From: Rheinheimera aquimaris
GTDB lineage: Bacteria > Pseudomonadota > Gammaproteobacteria > Enterobacterales > Alteromonadaceae
Assembly: GCF_020531985.1 (NCBI RefSeq)
Contig: NZ_JAJAVQ010000002.1
Span: forward strand, 434,001 to 498,000
Direction of reading: 5' to 3'
DNA length: 64,000 nt
A program made the translations under genes and the position numbers. The notes beneath the pieces were generated by a model. It saw nothing but the letters and a program-made list of their open reading frames with translations, ran no database searches and had not been told where the DNA came from. Every line of letters begins with the position of its first letter. Position 1 is the first letter of the stretch. This document shows positions 44,234 to 52,610 of this stretch, in pieces.

Positions 44234-45549
44234 AGCCATTATTCCGCTGGCCGGTGACCGTGCTGCTAGGGTTGTTATTGTCGGCTTGCACAGATAACGA
44301 CGATGCACGTGGAGAGGCTAATTATGGCCTTAATCCGGTATTGCCGGAGCCTCAGTATGGTTTGTTACCTGATATGAACATTGCTGAGCCTGCGCCCTGG
44401 GGCAACCTGACACCACAGGTGCCCGAAGGATACAGCATTGCTGCTATCGCGACTGACCTTAAAGTACCCAGACAAATGTTACTGCTGCCAAATGGCGACA
44501 TTCTGGTGGCGGAAGGTAAGGGCGGCAATGCACCGGCACTAAAACCCAAAGATGTGATCGCAGGTTATATAAAAGCCAGCGGCACCACGGCGGTTGAAAG
44601 TGGCGACCGGCTGACACTGCTGCGTGATGCTGACGGTGATGGCCGCTATGAGTTACAAACAGTATTTGCCGACAACTTAAATGCACCATACGGGTTAGCG
44701 TTGATAAATAACACCCTGTATGTCGCGAATCAGGATGCGGTGGTGTATTTTGCCTACCGTGAAGGACAAACTCAGGCTGCGTCAGCCGCCAAAACGTTAA
44801 CCGGCCTGCCAGCAGAAATTAACCATCACTGGACCAAGGCCATGACAGCCAGCGCTGATGGCCGGTTTTTATATGTCGGCATCGGCTCCAACAGTAATAT
44901 CACTGAGCGCGGTATGATAGCAGAGGCTGGCCGCGCGATGATCTGGCAGATAGATGTCAGCACCGGTGCCCACCGGCCATACGCTACCGGCTTACGTAAC
45001 CCGACAGCGTTGACGATTCAACCACAAACAAGCCAGCTATGGGCTGTAGTGAATGAACGTGACGAGTTAGGGCCAGACCTGGTGCCGGATTATCTGACAT
45101 CGGTTAAAGACGGCACCTTTTACGGATGGCCGTACAGTTACTGGGGACAAAATGTCGATCAGCGGGTTCGGCCACAAAACCCTGAGCGGGTAGCCGCTGC
45201 CATTAAACCCGACTATGCGTTAGGTGCCCATGTGGCAGCGCTGGGGCTGGATTTTTCCGACCCTGCTTTGGGTGAACGCTATGCAGATGGTGCCTTTGTG
45301 GGTATGCATGGCAGTTGGAACCGCAAAAAACCGGTTGGTTATAAGGTGGTATTTGTGCCATTCAGCGCTGGCAGCCCGGCTGGCGCGCCGGTGGATTTTG
45401 TCACCGGTTTTCTTGGCACCGACGGCAAAACCCGTGGTCGTCCGGTGGGGGTACTGGTTGACCCGGCCGGCGCCCTGCTGGTTGCTGACGATCTGGCGAA
45501 TGTGATCTGGCGGGTTACGCCTGACGCAGGGGCTGGCGCTGCAGATTAA
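44230..45549 (+). CDS. Sorbosone/PQQ-dependent sugar dehydrogenase-like lipoprotein
   Basis: 439 residues. Lipobox LLSAC at the signal peptide end. A six-bladed beta-propeller: IATDLKVPRQMLLLPNGDILVAEG opens the fold and repeated ANQDAVVYF, GRFLYVGIGSNSN and GLRNPTALTI strands follow. A calcium/PQQ-region-like segment GSWNRKKPVGYKVV is near residue 365. It resembles the L-sorbosone dehydrogenase/PQQ-dependent aldose dehydrogenase group (soluble glucose dehydrogenase family). It would oxidise a sugar aldehyde in the periplasm. It forms an operon with the DUF2231 protein and overlaps the convergent FAD gene by 35 bases. Confidence 0.8.
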   Translation: MKPLFRWPVTVLLGLLLSACTDNDDARGEANYGLNPVLPEPQYGLLPDMNIAEPAPWGNLTPQVPEGYSIAAIATDLKVPRQMLLLPNGDILVAEGKGGNAPALKPKDVIAGYIKASGTTAVESGDRLTLLRDADGDGRYELQTVFADNLNAPYGLALINNTLYVANQDAVVYFAYREGQTQAASAAKTLTGLPAEINHHWTKAMTASADGRFLYVGIGSNSNITERGMIAEAGRAMIWQIDVSTGAHRPYATGLRNPTALTIQPQTSQLWAVVNERDELGPDLVPDYLTSVKDGTFYGWPYSYWGQNVDQRVRPQNPERVAAAIKPDYALGAHVAALGLDFSDPALGERYADGAFVGMHGSWNRKKPVGYKVVFVPFSAGSPAGAPVDFVTGFLGTDGKTRGRPVGVLVDPAGALLVADDLANVIWRVTPDAGAGAAD

Positions 45550-46786
45550 TGATGTTAACCACCGCATTGGCTGAGCGTACGGCGGATTCCAGTAGCGGTA
45601 CGCCGTCATGTGCCCAGGATCCGCAGAAAAACACTTTGCGCCCAGGCTGCAGGTGCCACTCAGTCAGTGCAGCGTGCACACTGGCGGTACCTGCATGCAC
45701 AACGGCGCGCTGAAGTGGAATACGCGCCAGCACTTTATCGTTGTCAGGGGCAAACAGTGGATTCCAGGTTTGAAAGATGTCGTCGCTGCCATACAACGAC
45801 GGCTCTACCTGATTCACCCAAACAGTGAACATGGGTTTGCGCAACGCTTTATCCATCTGAAAATTCAGCGCTGTCCAATCCTGCTGCCTGGCCGGCATTA
45901 ACCGGTTGTCCTGGTGCACCCATAGTTCGCCAGAGTCAAAGCGGATAGTGCTTAATATCTGGCGTTCATGGCTGAACTGGCTCTGATCCAGAAAATCCAG
46001 CTGATTAGCCTGGGTTGCCACTATCACCCGGTCGAAAATTCCGCCTTCACCTTTGGCGTTAGAAACGGCTACGCCTTGCTCAACATAACGCAGCTGTTGA
46101 ACCGGACTGTTACTGAAAAAACGCAGGCCTTTGGCCAGTTGTTTAGCCAGTGCCGGTGTGCCGCCGGTTAACCGGCACAGTGCTTTGCCGTGCAAGATGC
46201 TGTGCAGTAGTGGCAATAACTGCCGCGCCGGCCAGTTCAGCAGGTGCTTTTCTTCACAGGTACAGATGGTCGTTAAGATAGGCAGGATCAGGCCGCGCCA
46301 GAATAAGCGGTCAAAGCTATGTTGTTTCAGCACCTGTGCCAGCGTAATGTCGGTGGGCTGCCGTACAATACCGGCAGTAATACGGCGTAATTGCCACAGG
46401 CCGAAGCCAAGACGCAATGCCCGCCGGTTCAGATAACGCCAGGAGCCAACGACAGGCCAGTGCAACAGAGGCAACGTACTGCTGCGAAACCAGGTAGCAC
46501 CGTTGGTCCAACTGCAGGAGCTATGGGTTTGTACATCGAAGGTATCTACTCCCACGGCTGTTGCCAGCTGCAGTACGCTGGGCCAGCTATCGGGGCTGAG
46601 TACCCGTAGCGGTATATCAACCAGTCCGTTGCCGGCTTGTAATGAGTGTGCATCCATGCCATGGCTGCCGCGCGCTTCAAACACCGTAACGGCATGACCA
46701 CTGCAACGTGCTTTATAAGCTGCTGCCAACCCTGCCATGCCGCTGCCAATCACTGCAATCGAATAGTTTGCGCCATTCGCTGTCAT
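45515..46786 (-). CDS. FAD-dependent amine oxidase-like oxidoreductase
   Basis: 423 residues. The N-terminal Rossmann motif AVIGSGMAGLAAAYKA followed by VTVFEARG binds FAD. The remaining substrate domain matches NAD(P)-binding/amine oxidase flavoproteins. The C-terminal FCGSWAHDGVPLLESAVRSANAVV completes the FAD site. Related proteins act on carotenoids, polyamines or fatty acids; the substrate is unknown. It is divergent from the SRPBCC-ArsR pair, and a long palindrome lies in the shared upstream region. Confidence 0.83.
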   Translation of the reverse strand: MTANGANYSIAVIGSGMAGLAAAYKARCSGHAVTVFEARGSHGMDAHSLQAGNGLVDIPLRVLSPDSWPSVLQLATAVGVDTFDVQTHSSCSWTNGATWFRSSTLPLLHWPVVGSWRYLNRRALRLGFGLWQLRRITAGIVRQPTDITLAQVLKQHSFDRLFWRGLILPILTTICTCEEKHLLNWPARQLLPLLHSILHGKALCRLTGGTPALAKQLAKGLRFFSNSPVQQLRYVEQGVAVSNAKGEGGIFDRVIVATQANQLDFLDQSQFSHERQILSTIRFDSGELWVHQDNRLMPARQQDWTALNFQMDKALRKPMFTVWVNQVEPSLYGSDDIFQTWNPLFAPDNDKVLARIPLQRAVVHAGTASVHAALTEWHLQPGRKVFFCGSWAHDGVPLLESAVRSANAVVNIINLQRQPLRQA

Positions 46787-46841
46787 ATCACTCCTCCGTT
46801 ACAGCATTGTAAACACAGTGTAGTGGTAAATCGGCAGTGAT

Positions 46842-46885
46842 GTACCAGACAATATGCAACCAAATGGTTGCATATTGTCTGGTAC
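46842..46885. promoter_or_regulatory. 44-bp perfect palindrome, probable ArsR-type operator
   Basis: Arms of 21 bases (46842-46862 and 46865-46885) are exact reverse complements around a central AA. The core reads ATGCAACCAAATGGTTGCAT. It lies 52 bases upstream of the SRPBCC start and 56 bases from the divergent FAD-oxidase start, a suitable place for autorepression by the ArsR-family protein encoded next. Arms this long and perfect are unusual for a single operator. Confidence 0.7.
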
Positions 46886-46936
46886 TGTGCTTTAGTTAAT
46901 GCACAATCATCATCAACAACGAAAGGAAAACACAGT

Positions 46937-47383
46937 ATGCAAAATGTTATTCAGCGTGAACTGACCATCAATGCCAGTGCCGAGCGCATTTATAACGCCA
47001 TCGCCGATGCTCAGCAGGTGGTGAAATGGTTCCCCGAAGCGGTCAGCGGTGAGTATCGTGAAGGTGGCCAGGCCATAATGAGCTTTGGTGACATCGGTCA
47101 GAGCAGTATTTATATCGAAGCAATGACACCATATCGCTATTTTGCTTACCGCTGGGTGCCGGGCAGTAACCATTTTGTCGGCGATGTGCGCACTGTGCCT
47201 AATACTCTGGTAGAGTTTCGCATTGAAGAGCTTGCCAGCGGTGGCTGCAAAGTCAGCTTAACCGAAACCGGTTTTGCCGATTTACCCATGGATATTGCTG
47301 AGGTTAGCTATGGCCAGAACTGCAGAGGCTGGGATTTTATGCTGCAGCGGCTGCAACAATATTTCAGCACGGAGACAAAATGA
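46937..47383 (+). CDS. SRPBCC/AHSA1-like protein
   Basis: 148 residues from ATG 46937 (GAAAGGAAAAC upstream). Opens MQNVIQRELTINASAERIYN and continues VVKWFPEAVSGEYREGGQAIM, the AHSA1-like pattern of activator-of-Hsp90-type SRPBCC proteins. Ligand unknown. It overlaps the ArsR gene by ATGA; such pairs are widespread and the regulator normally controls its own operon. Confidence 0.85.
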   Translation: MQNVIQRELTINASAERIYNAIADAQQVVKWFPEAVSGEYREGGQAIMSFGDIGQSSIYIEAMTPYRYFAYRWVPGSNHFVGDVRTVPNTLVEFRIEELASGGCKVSLTETGFADLPMDIAEVSYGQNCRGWDFMLQRLQQYFSTETK

Positions 47384-47697
47384 GCCAGACAGCGGTTGTA
47401 CAAATTTTTAAAGCCCTGGGCGACCCGGTGCGGCTGCAGATCGTGCAGCGGCTGTCGAACGGTGTGCCACTGTGTATGGGCGAGCTGTCAAAAGATCTTG
47501 GCATCAGCCGCCAGGGCGCGCGTAAGCAAATTCAGGCTCTGGTGTCGGCAAACGTAGTACAGCTGCACCCGGGCGGGCGCGAAGTAAAAGTGCAGTTAGA
47601 TGCGGCAACACTGGCACAGGGGCGCGATTTTATTGCCGCGCTGGAAGCACAGTGGGATCAACGCTTACAGGCATTAAAGCAATTTGCCGAGCAGTAA
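47380..47697 (+). CDS. ArsR-family winged-helix regulator
   Basis: 105 residues. Winged helix: FKALGDPVRLQIVQRLSNG, then MGELSKDLGISRQGARKQI (recognition helix), with a short wing around HPGGREVKVQL. It has no metal-ligand CxC motif, so it is a non-metal ArsR, as expected for members paired with SRPBCC proteins. It is likely to bind the palindrome at 46842-46885. Confidence 0.87.
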   Translation: MSQTAVVQIFKALGDPVRLQIVQRLSNGVPLCMGELSKDLGISRQGARKQIQALVSANVVQLHPGGREVKVQLDAATLAQGRDFIAALEAQWDQRLQALKQFAEQ

Positions 47698-47721
47698 GCT
47701 ATGCCTGAAGAAAGCACGGCA

Positions 47722-47931
47722 TTATCGCTGTGCTTTATTGTAGGCAACCAGCGCATTGGCATGGCCGTGGCCAAGGCCATGTTCTGTTTTTAAAAACGCG
47801 ACCTGCTGCATATGTGGCAGCGTTTGCACTGTGCTGAGTAAATCCAGCCAGTGTTGCACCGGCTGGCCATAGGTTTTTTCTATCGATGGAAAATACGAGG
47901 CAGGGCCTTTTACTGAGTTCGCTGTTGCCAT
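47722..47931 (-). CDS. DUF4287 domain protein
   Basis: 69 residues. ASYFPSIEKTYGQPVQHWLDLL followed by HGLGHGHANALVAY is the family pattern. It is a small cytoplasmic protein of unknown function, often found near SRPBCC or HTH genes. It is convergent with the ArsR gene; no strong terminator was seen between them. Confidence 0.75.
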   Translation of the reverse strand: MATANSVKGPASYFPSIEKTYGQPVQHWLDLLSTVQTLPHMQQVAFLKTEHGLGHGHANALVAYNKAQR

Positions 47932-47999
47932 GTTGTTGCTCCGGTTATCTGGTTATCGGCAAAGCATAGTCGGTTAAGCATAGGCCTATTCGACAACGT

Positions 48000-48599
48000 T
48001 TAACGTTTTTGCGCAATAAAATAGGTATGTAGCTCGGGGTACTGGTCATACTCGACATGGCGGATAGTGCAGCCGGCGTTTAGCAGCAGTTCAGTAAAAC
48101 CGTTAATACCCAGACTGGCGTAATACACTTCCGGGCCCATCGCGGTATTGCTGTGCTCACCAGCCTGTTCAGTGCCGCCGCAGGAGAAAATCAGTACGCC
48201 ACCACTGCTGAGGCTGGCGATCAGTTTATGCATTAAGACAGCTTGTTGCTGCAGCGGCACATGCCAGATGCTGTCCCAGGCGCTGATAAAATCGTATTTT
48301 GCGCTGATTTCCCATTTGCAGATATCCTGCTGATGAAAGGTCAGCTCAGGCTGGCGCTGCCTGGCTAAAGCAATCATCTTTGCTGACACATCCACGCCTT
48401 CAGGGGTAAAACCTGCATTTAGCAGCAAATCGAGAATACGGCCGGTGCAGCCACAGCCGACATCCAACGCTTTACCACGGTTTTTAACGAAGGCCAGCGC
48501 GCGCTGATGTTGGGCAATACCATTGCTGCGGTCAAAGCCATCGCGCAGCCATAAGTGGGTTATCTCATCATAAGCCAGGCCGGTTTGTTCTGGTTGCAT
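48000..48599 (-). CDS. Class I SAM-dependent methyltransferase
   Basis: 199 residues. Motif I is ALDVGCGCTGRI with the SAM-binding glycine-rich loop, motif II contains GVDVSAKMIALAR, and the third is DFISAWDSIWHVP. Substrate unknown. Start ATG 48599; on the same strand as the cupin gene but 48 bases downstream of it. Confidence 0.83.
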   Translation of the reverse strand: MQPEQTGLAYDEITHLWLRDGFDRSNGIAQHQRALAFVKNRGKALDVGCGCTGRILDLLLNAGFTPEGVDVSAKMIALARQRQPELTFHQQDICKWEISAKYDFISAWDSIWHVPLQQQAVLMHKLIASLSSGGVLIFSCGGTEQAGEHSNTAMGPEVYYASLGINGFTELLLNAGCTIRHVEYDQYPELHTYFIAQKR

Positions 48600-48646
48600 A
48601 GGAGCCCTGTATTCAGCTGTTCTGTACTGGAATAGTTGGCATCAGT

Positions 48647-48958
48647 TTACGCGCTACCGTCGTGTTCGACCACCAGTATGCGCGCTTCGCCACGGGGATG
48701 GGCCACATGCTCGGTACCGACAGCGGCAAAAAAGATATCGCCGGCGCCAAGCTCGGCCGTTTCTTCAATACCATTGTGCCGGTAATGCATATCGACAACG
48801 CCATCCAGCACGACAAACACCTCCTCACCGTCGTTAACGTGCCAGCGGTAAGGCTGATTCGTCCAGTGCAGCTTAGTGGTAATGCCGTGCATATTGGCGA
48901 TAAGCTGTGAGCCCCAGGCCCGGGGCGCGGTAAAGTCTTTGCTTCTTATCACTTGCAT
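48647..48958 (-). CDS. Cupin domain protein
   Basis: 103 residues from the ATG at 48958, which has TTTGGAG upstream; a longer frame reaches into the AraC gene and was not chosen. Cupin motif 1 is HVNDGEEVFVVLDGVVDMHY, and motif 2 has ELGAGDIFFAAVGTEHVAHP. The His and Glu metal ligands are present in both. It is only 20 bases after the AraC-family stop, so probably co-transcribed; the AraC protein may control it. Confidence 0.78.
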   Translation of the reverse strand: MQVIRSKDFTAPRAWGSQLIANMHGITTKLHWTNQPYRWHVNDGEEVFVVLDGVVDMHYRHNGIEETAELGAGDIFFAAVGTEHVAHPRGEARILVVEHDGSA

Positions 48959-48978
48959 GGGCTGTGCACTCCAAACTA

Positions 48979-49938
48979 TTAACGGAAATGCTTCTGGTAT
49001 TCGCCGGGGGTGCAACCAAAGGCTTTATTAAACATGCGGATAAGGTTGCGTGGGTCGTTAACGCCAACCTGCTGGCTGATATGCTTTAGGCTGTAGCCAT
49101 CGCACAGTAATAAACTGCGGGCTTTATCCAGCCTCAGCTGCTGCAGGTATTGCATTGGCGACATCGCAAACCGGCTTTGAAATACCCGCCGGAACTGACG
49201 TTCACTTAATGCGGTCTGGGCTGCCATATCGGCAACACTGACAGGTTGCGCCAGATTATCCAGCAACCAGCTTTGCAGCCGGGTAAAACGCTGTTCGGCA
49301 CTGTGTTGTATCTTCAGCGGGCTGGCATATTGTGATTGCTTGCCGCTGCGGCGCAGGTACATGACCAACTCTTGTGCGATTGCCTGCGCTATCGCCACAC
49401 CCAAGTCTTGCTCTATGACTGCCAGACAAAGATCAATACCTGCTGTCATACCGCCTGACGAGTAGAACTTATCGACCATTACATACAGCTCAGTCGCGTT
49501 AACCTGTACCTTGGGGTAGCGCTGTTGCAGGTCTTTGGCAAAACGCCAGTGGGTGGCAAGCGGTTTGCCGTCGAGCAAACCGCTATGCGCTAGCAAATAA
49601 GCACCGGTACAAATAGACAGCAGCTTTTGTGCACTGCTTGCACACTGTTGTAGCCAGGCCATAAAAGCAGGATCGGCGGCTAAGGGGCGCGCCCCGGCGC
49701 CACCGGGCAGCACCAGATAGTCAATCGCCGGGCAATCCTGTAGCGTATATTCGGCACTCAGTTGTAAACCGTTCTCCGCTTTTACCGCTGTAGTGGTTTG
49801 TCCGATGGTAAACAGCCGGTAATACGGTTGCTGTCCGGTTGACTTAAGAGTTTGATTAACCTGACCAAAACAATCGACTGCCGCTGCAAGATCCAGTGCC
49901 TGGATCTCTGGGTAAATTAACACGCCAACGTTTATCAT
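48979..49938 (-). CDS. AraC-family regulator with DJ-1/PfpI domain (GATase1-like)
   Basis: 319 residues from the ATG at 49938 (MINVGVLIYPEIQALDLAA). The N-terminal 170 residues are a DJ-1/PfpI fold with the nucleophile elbow LLSICTGAYLLAHSG. The C-terminal 100 residues are two AraC helix-turn-helices (SVADMAAQTALSERQFRRVF and HISQQVGVNDPRNLIRMF). Members regulate nitrogen, amine or xenobiotic catabolism (FtrA/GlxA group). It precedes the cupin gene on the same strand. Confidence 0.88.
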   Translation of the reverse strand: MINVGVLIYPEIQALDLAAAVDCFGQVNQTLKSTGQQPYYRLFTIGQTTTAVKAENGLQLSAEYTLQDCPAIDYLVLPGGAGARPLAADPAFMAWLQQCASSAQKLLSICTGAYLLAHSGLLDGKPLATHWRFAKDLQQRYPKVQVNATELYVMVDKFYSSGGMTAGIDLCLAVIEQDLGVAIAQAIAQELVMYLRRSGKQSQYASPLKIQHSAEQRFTRLQSWLLDNLAQPVSVADMAAQTALSERQFRRVFQSRFAMSPMQYLQQLRLDKARSLLLCDGYSLKHISQQVGVNDPRNLIRMFNKAFGCTPGEYQKHFR

Positions 49939-49999
49939 ATTGCGCCCGAATGAATAACCAAGGCTGCACTGTAACAAAATTAATGCTGGCCGAGAGGAC

Positions 50000-50104
50000 A
50001 TTTAATTCGCAATTCCGGCCATTGCAGGTGCCACAAACATGACGCTGGTTTTTACGGCTAAATTCACGCTGACATTGCGGGCATTGCCACATTACTGTCT
50101 CCAT
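50000..50104 (-). pseudogene. Zinc-ribbon fragment of a DUF5655-type protein (possible remnant)
   Basis: The reading frame METVMWQCPQCQREFSRKNQ, followed by a HVCG with matching spacing, resembles the N-terminal zinc ribbon (W-x-C-P-x-C...H-x-C) of DUF5655 proteins. The rest of such a protein (about 100-200 residues) is absent; downstream residues run into the AraC upstream region and lose similarity. Most likely a truncated relic, but it could be a very short gene. Confidence 0.3.
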
Positions 50105-50152
50105 GCTGACCTCGCTGCTCACTATTATGCAGTAGCAGTGTAGCGTACAGCG

Positions 50153-50494
50153 TTAATCTGCTGCCGCAGCTTCTGACCGCTGGGCATGATATGCTCCCCA
50201 ATCCCTCATCTGCAGTAGCAAAGGGGTTAAGGTTTTGCCGTATTCTGTCAGCGAATACTCAACATGAGGCGGAACAACTTCTAACACTTCACGGCTAATT
50301 ACGCCGTCATCAACCAGTTCTTTCAGCTGCATTGTTAGCATGCGCTGGGTGATGCCATTAATCATTCTTTTCAGGGCATTGAAGCGGCATTTTTCATTTT
50401 CTAACAGGTTAAACAGGATAATCGGCTTCCAGCGTCCGCCAATCACCTTCAGCGTTACCGTTACCGAGCAACCAAAAGGTTCGTCATAGTTCAT
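50153..50494 (-). CDS. HxlR-family transcriptional regulator
   Basis: 113 residues. FGCSVTVTLKVIGGRWKPIIL is the HxlR opening with the conserved Cys and W-K; ITQRMLTMQLKELVDDGVI is the recognition helix region. Winged helix, typically redox- or aldehyde-responsive through the N-terminal Cys (C9). It is divergent from the quinone oxidoreductase gene, 113 bases apart between starts, a standard arrangement in which HxlR controls the reductase. Confidence 0.88.
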   Translation of the reverse strand: MNYDEPFGCSVTVTLKVIGGRWKPIILFNLLENEKCRFNALKRMINGITQRMLTMQLKELVDDGVISREVLEVVPPHVEYSLTEYGKTLTPLLLQMRDWGAYHAQRSEAAAAD

Positions 50495-50607
50495 TTTCCA
50501 GCGCTCATTGCAGTATAAAAAATGATACTACATTACAAAAATGTGCGTACTTATGCAAATGAAACTATTGCTGTAGACTGCGGAAAATGTAAATTTTGGA
50601 GAAAAAA

Positions 50608-51558
50608 ATGAAAGCTGTAGTGATAGAACAATTTGGTGCTTCAAATGTCATGAAACTGGTTGAGCAGGCCACGCCTAGCCCGGGTTATGGCGAAGTGCTG
50701 GTCAGGGTAAGGGCGGCGTCTGTCAACCCTGTTGATATACAAACCCGCAGAGGCGACTATAAAAGTGCTGTTACCTTACCGGCCCGGCTGGGTGTTGATT
50801 GCGCCGGTATTATTGAGAAAGTGGGAGAAGGTGTCGCTGACTTGAAGGTGGGCGATGAAGTATTTTATGTGCCGAGATTACTGGAAAATGAAGGTAGCTA
50901 TGCAACGCACCATGTCGAGAAAGCGTCAATAGTAGCGAAGAAGCCAGTAAGTATCTCTTTTGAACAAGCGGCCACCTTACCGCTGGCGTCTGGTACCGCA
51001 TGGGAGTGCCTGGTCGAGCGCGGCCGGCTGAAAAAAGGCGACAAAGTGCTTATTCATGGCGGGGCCGGTGGCGTAGGCGTATACGCTATTCAGGTAGCCA
51101 AATATTTTGGCGCACATGTTGTTACCACTGCCAGTGCAGATAACGCCGACTTTGTGAAAATGCTCGGTGCTGATGTCTGTTACGATTATCGCAGCGAATC
51201 TTTGTATACCGATCTTCAGCGCGACCATAGTGCTGGTTTTGATATTGTGCTGGATACCGTCGGCCAAAAAACCATAGAAAACAGTTTGTCACTGTTGGCT
51301 GCAGCGGGAAGAGTGGTATCGATAGTTGACATGGCGGTACCGCAAAACCTGATGGCGGGCTGGTTAGCCAATGCCGAGATCCACTTTGTTTTTACCACCC
51401 AATCGGCCAAGCGGCTGACTGACATCGCCAAGGCAGTCGACGCAGGCGGCATTAAACCGATCGTCGAGCGGGTGATGAAGCTAACGGAAATAGTGGCGGC
51501 GCATAACCTTATTGAAGCCGGAAGCCGCAAGGGCAAGATAGCCATCTCGGTAGACTAG
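50608..51558 (+). CDS. NADPH:quinone reductase-like zinc-independent MDR oxidoreductase
   Basis: 316 residues from the ATG at 50608 (TTGGAG seven bases upstream). N-terminal GroES-like domain MKAVVIEQFGASNVMKLVEQ, catalytic-domain segment LGVDCAGIIEKVGEGV, and Rossmann motif KVLIHGGAGGVGVYAIQVAK for NADPH. Lacks the zinc-binding cysteines, so it belongs to the quinone oxidoreductase/enoyl reductase branch. Likely under control of the divergent HxlR protein. Confidence 0.88.
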   Translation: MKAVVIEQFGASNVMKLVEQATPSPGYGEVLVRVRAASVNPVDIQTRRGDYKSAVTLPARLGVDCAGIIEKVGEGVADLKVGDEVFYVPRLLENEGSYATHHVEKASIVAKKPVSISFEQAATLPLASGTAWECLVERGRLKKGDKVLIHGGAGGVGVYAIQVAKYFGAHVVTTASADNADFVKMLGADVCYDYRSESLYTDLQRDHSAGFDIVLDTVGQKTIENSLSLLAAAGRVVSIVDMAVPQNLMAGWLANAEIHFVFTTQSAKRLTDIAKAVDAGGIKPIVERVMKLTEIVAAHNLIEAGSRKGKIAISVD

Positions 51559-51585
51559 CGGGCAACTCGCATTATTCCGGTTGAA

Positions 51586-51996
51586 TTATTTGCCAGGCAA
51601 ACCATCACAGCTGGGTACGGCGTTAAGATCTTTCGCCCAGCTGGCGCGGCTTTTAACAAAAATCTTGGCCGTTGGCGCTATGGTGACTTCGCTATCAAGG
51701 CAGCCGGCAGGAACGACCACACAGCCAATACTGGCAGCTACTGTCGGCAGCGCCGAGCCACAGTGTTTGCAGAAGCTTTTGCTATGGCGTGTATTGGCGT
51801 GCTGGTAAGTGGTAACGCTGGTTTCCCCTTGCAGCCAGTTAAGTGTTGCTTCAGGCGCAAATAAGTTAGCTGCATGGGCTGAGCCAGTGTCTTTTTGGCA
51901 ACGGCTGCAATGGCATAGAAAGAACGATGAAAACTCGCCGCAGAGGCTAAATTTAACCGCCTGGCATAAGCAGGAACCCTGATGCTGTGTTGTCAT
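51586..51996 (-). CDS. GFA family (glutathione-dependent formaldehyde-activating-like) protein
   Basis: 136 residues. Two zinc sites in the CENP-V/GFA fold: GSCLCQAV, then CHCSRCQKDTGSAHA, then FCKHCGSALP. The family name comes from formaldehyde-glutathione spontaneous adduct enzymes but most members have unproven roles. Confidence 0.87.
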   Translation of the reverse strand: MTTQHQGSCLCQAVKFSLCGEFSSFFLCHCSRCQKDTGSAHAANLFAPEATLNWLQGETSVTTYQHANTRHSKSFCKHCGSALPTVAASIGCVVVPAGCLDSEVTIAPTAKIFVKSRASWAKDLNAVPSCDGLPGK

Positions 51997-52058
51997 AATG
52001 TCCCCTTAGCATATAAATGCGTTGTTTACCGCCGCGCCTGCTACCCAATAGGAAAGAC

Positions 52059-52478
52059 TTACAGCAGCGGCTTAATCAAACTAGATAAGTTATCCTGCTT
52101 GGCGGCATCAAGGGCAGTGAACAAGTTGTTCGCTGCTTCTGAGAACGCCGTTTTGGCTTCTTCGTATACTGTTTTGCCTGAGGCTGAAAGCATGACCAGG
52201 CTGACCCTGGCATCGCGGGCATTAGCCTCCTTCTCTACCAGGCCAATTTTTTTCAGCGGGTTAAGCAAGCGGGTAATACCAGATGGGCTTAACCCGACAC
52301 GCTCGGCCAGTTCACTGCGGCGCATTTTCTGAGCCGGTGCTAAATACAATTGGTTTAGTACAAAGTAATCAGATAAACCCAAGCCATGCATAGAAAGCGC
52401 GCCCCCGACTTTTTTCTGAATAATGCTTTGCAGGTTCATCAAATCGATAACCAGATTTTCTGCGATATAGTCTGACAT
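52059..52478 (-). CDS. MarR-family transcriptional regulator
   Basis: 139 residues. Winged helix with RRSELAERVGLSPSGITRLLNPLKKIGLVEKEANARDARVSLV, the DNA-binding core and wing. Dimerisation helices at both ends. An extended inverted repeat lies directly upstream (52497-52544), suggesting autorepression. Confidence 0.88.
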   Translation of the reverse strand: MSDYIAENLVIDLMNLQSIIQKKVGGALSMHGLGLSDYFVLNQLYLAPAQKMRRSELAERVGLSPSGITRLLNPLKKIGLVEKEANARDARVSLVMLSASGKTVYEEAKTAFSEAANNLFTALDAAKQDNLSSLIKPLL

Positions 52479-52496
52479 AATAAATTCTCTTGTGTG

Positions 52497-52544
52497 ATAC
52501 TTGACTGCGCAAATATATAATCAATTTATTGAGTGGTCAAGTAT
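52497..52544. promoter_or_regulatory. Inverted repeat upstream of marR-like gene
   Basis: ATACTTGAC (52497-52505) and GTCAAGTAT (52536-52544) are exact reverse complements, with a 30-base AT-rich centre. The right part also contains TTGA-GTGG-TCAA (52529-52540). The first arm starts 19 bases upstream of the MarR start codon, so binding would block transcription. Confidence 0.55.
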
Positions 52545-52610
52545 AAATCAAACATGTGGCAAGTTTATCTGTCAGATACTGGTTTGTTATGCTACCTCTT
52601 TCGCCAAAGG

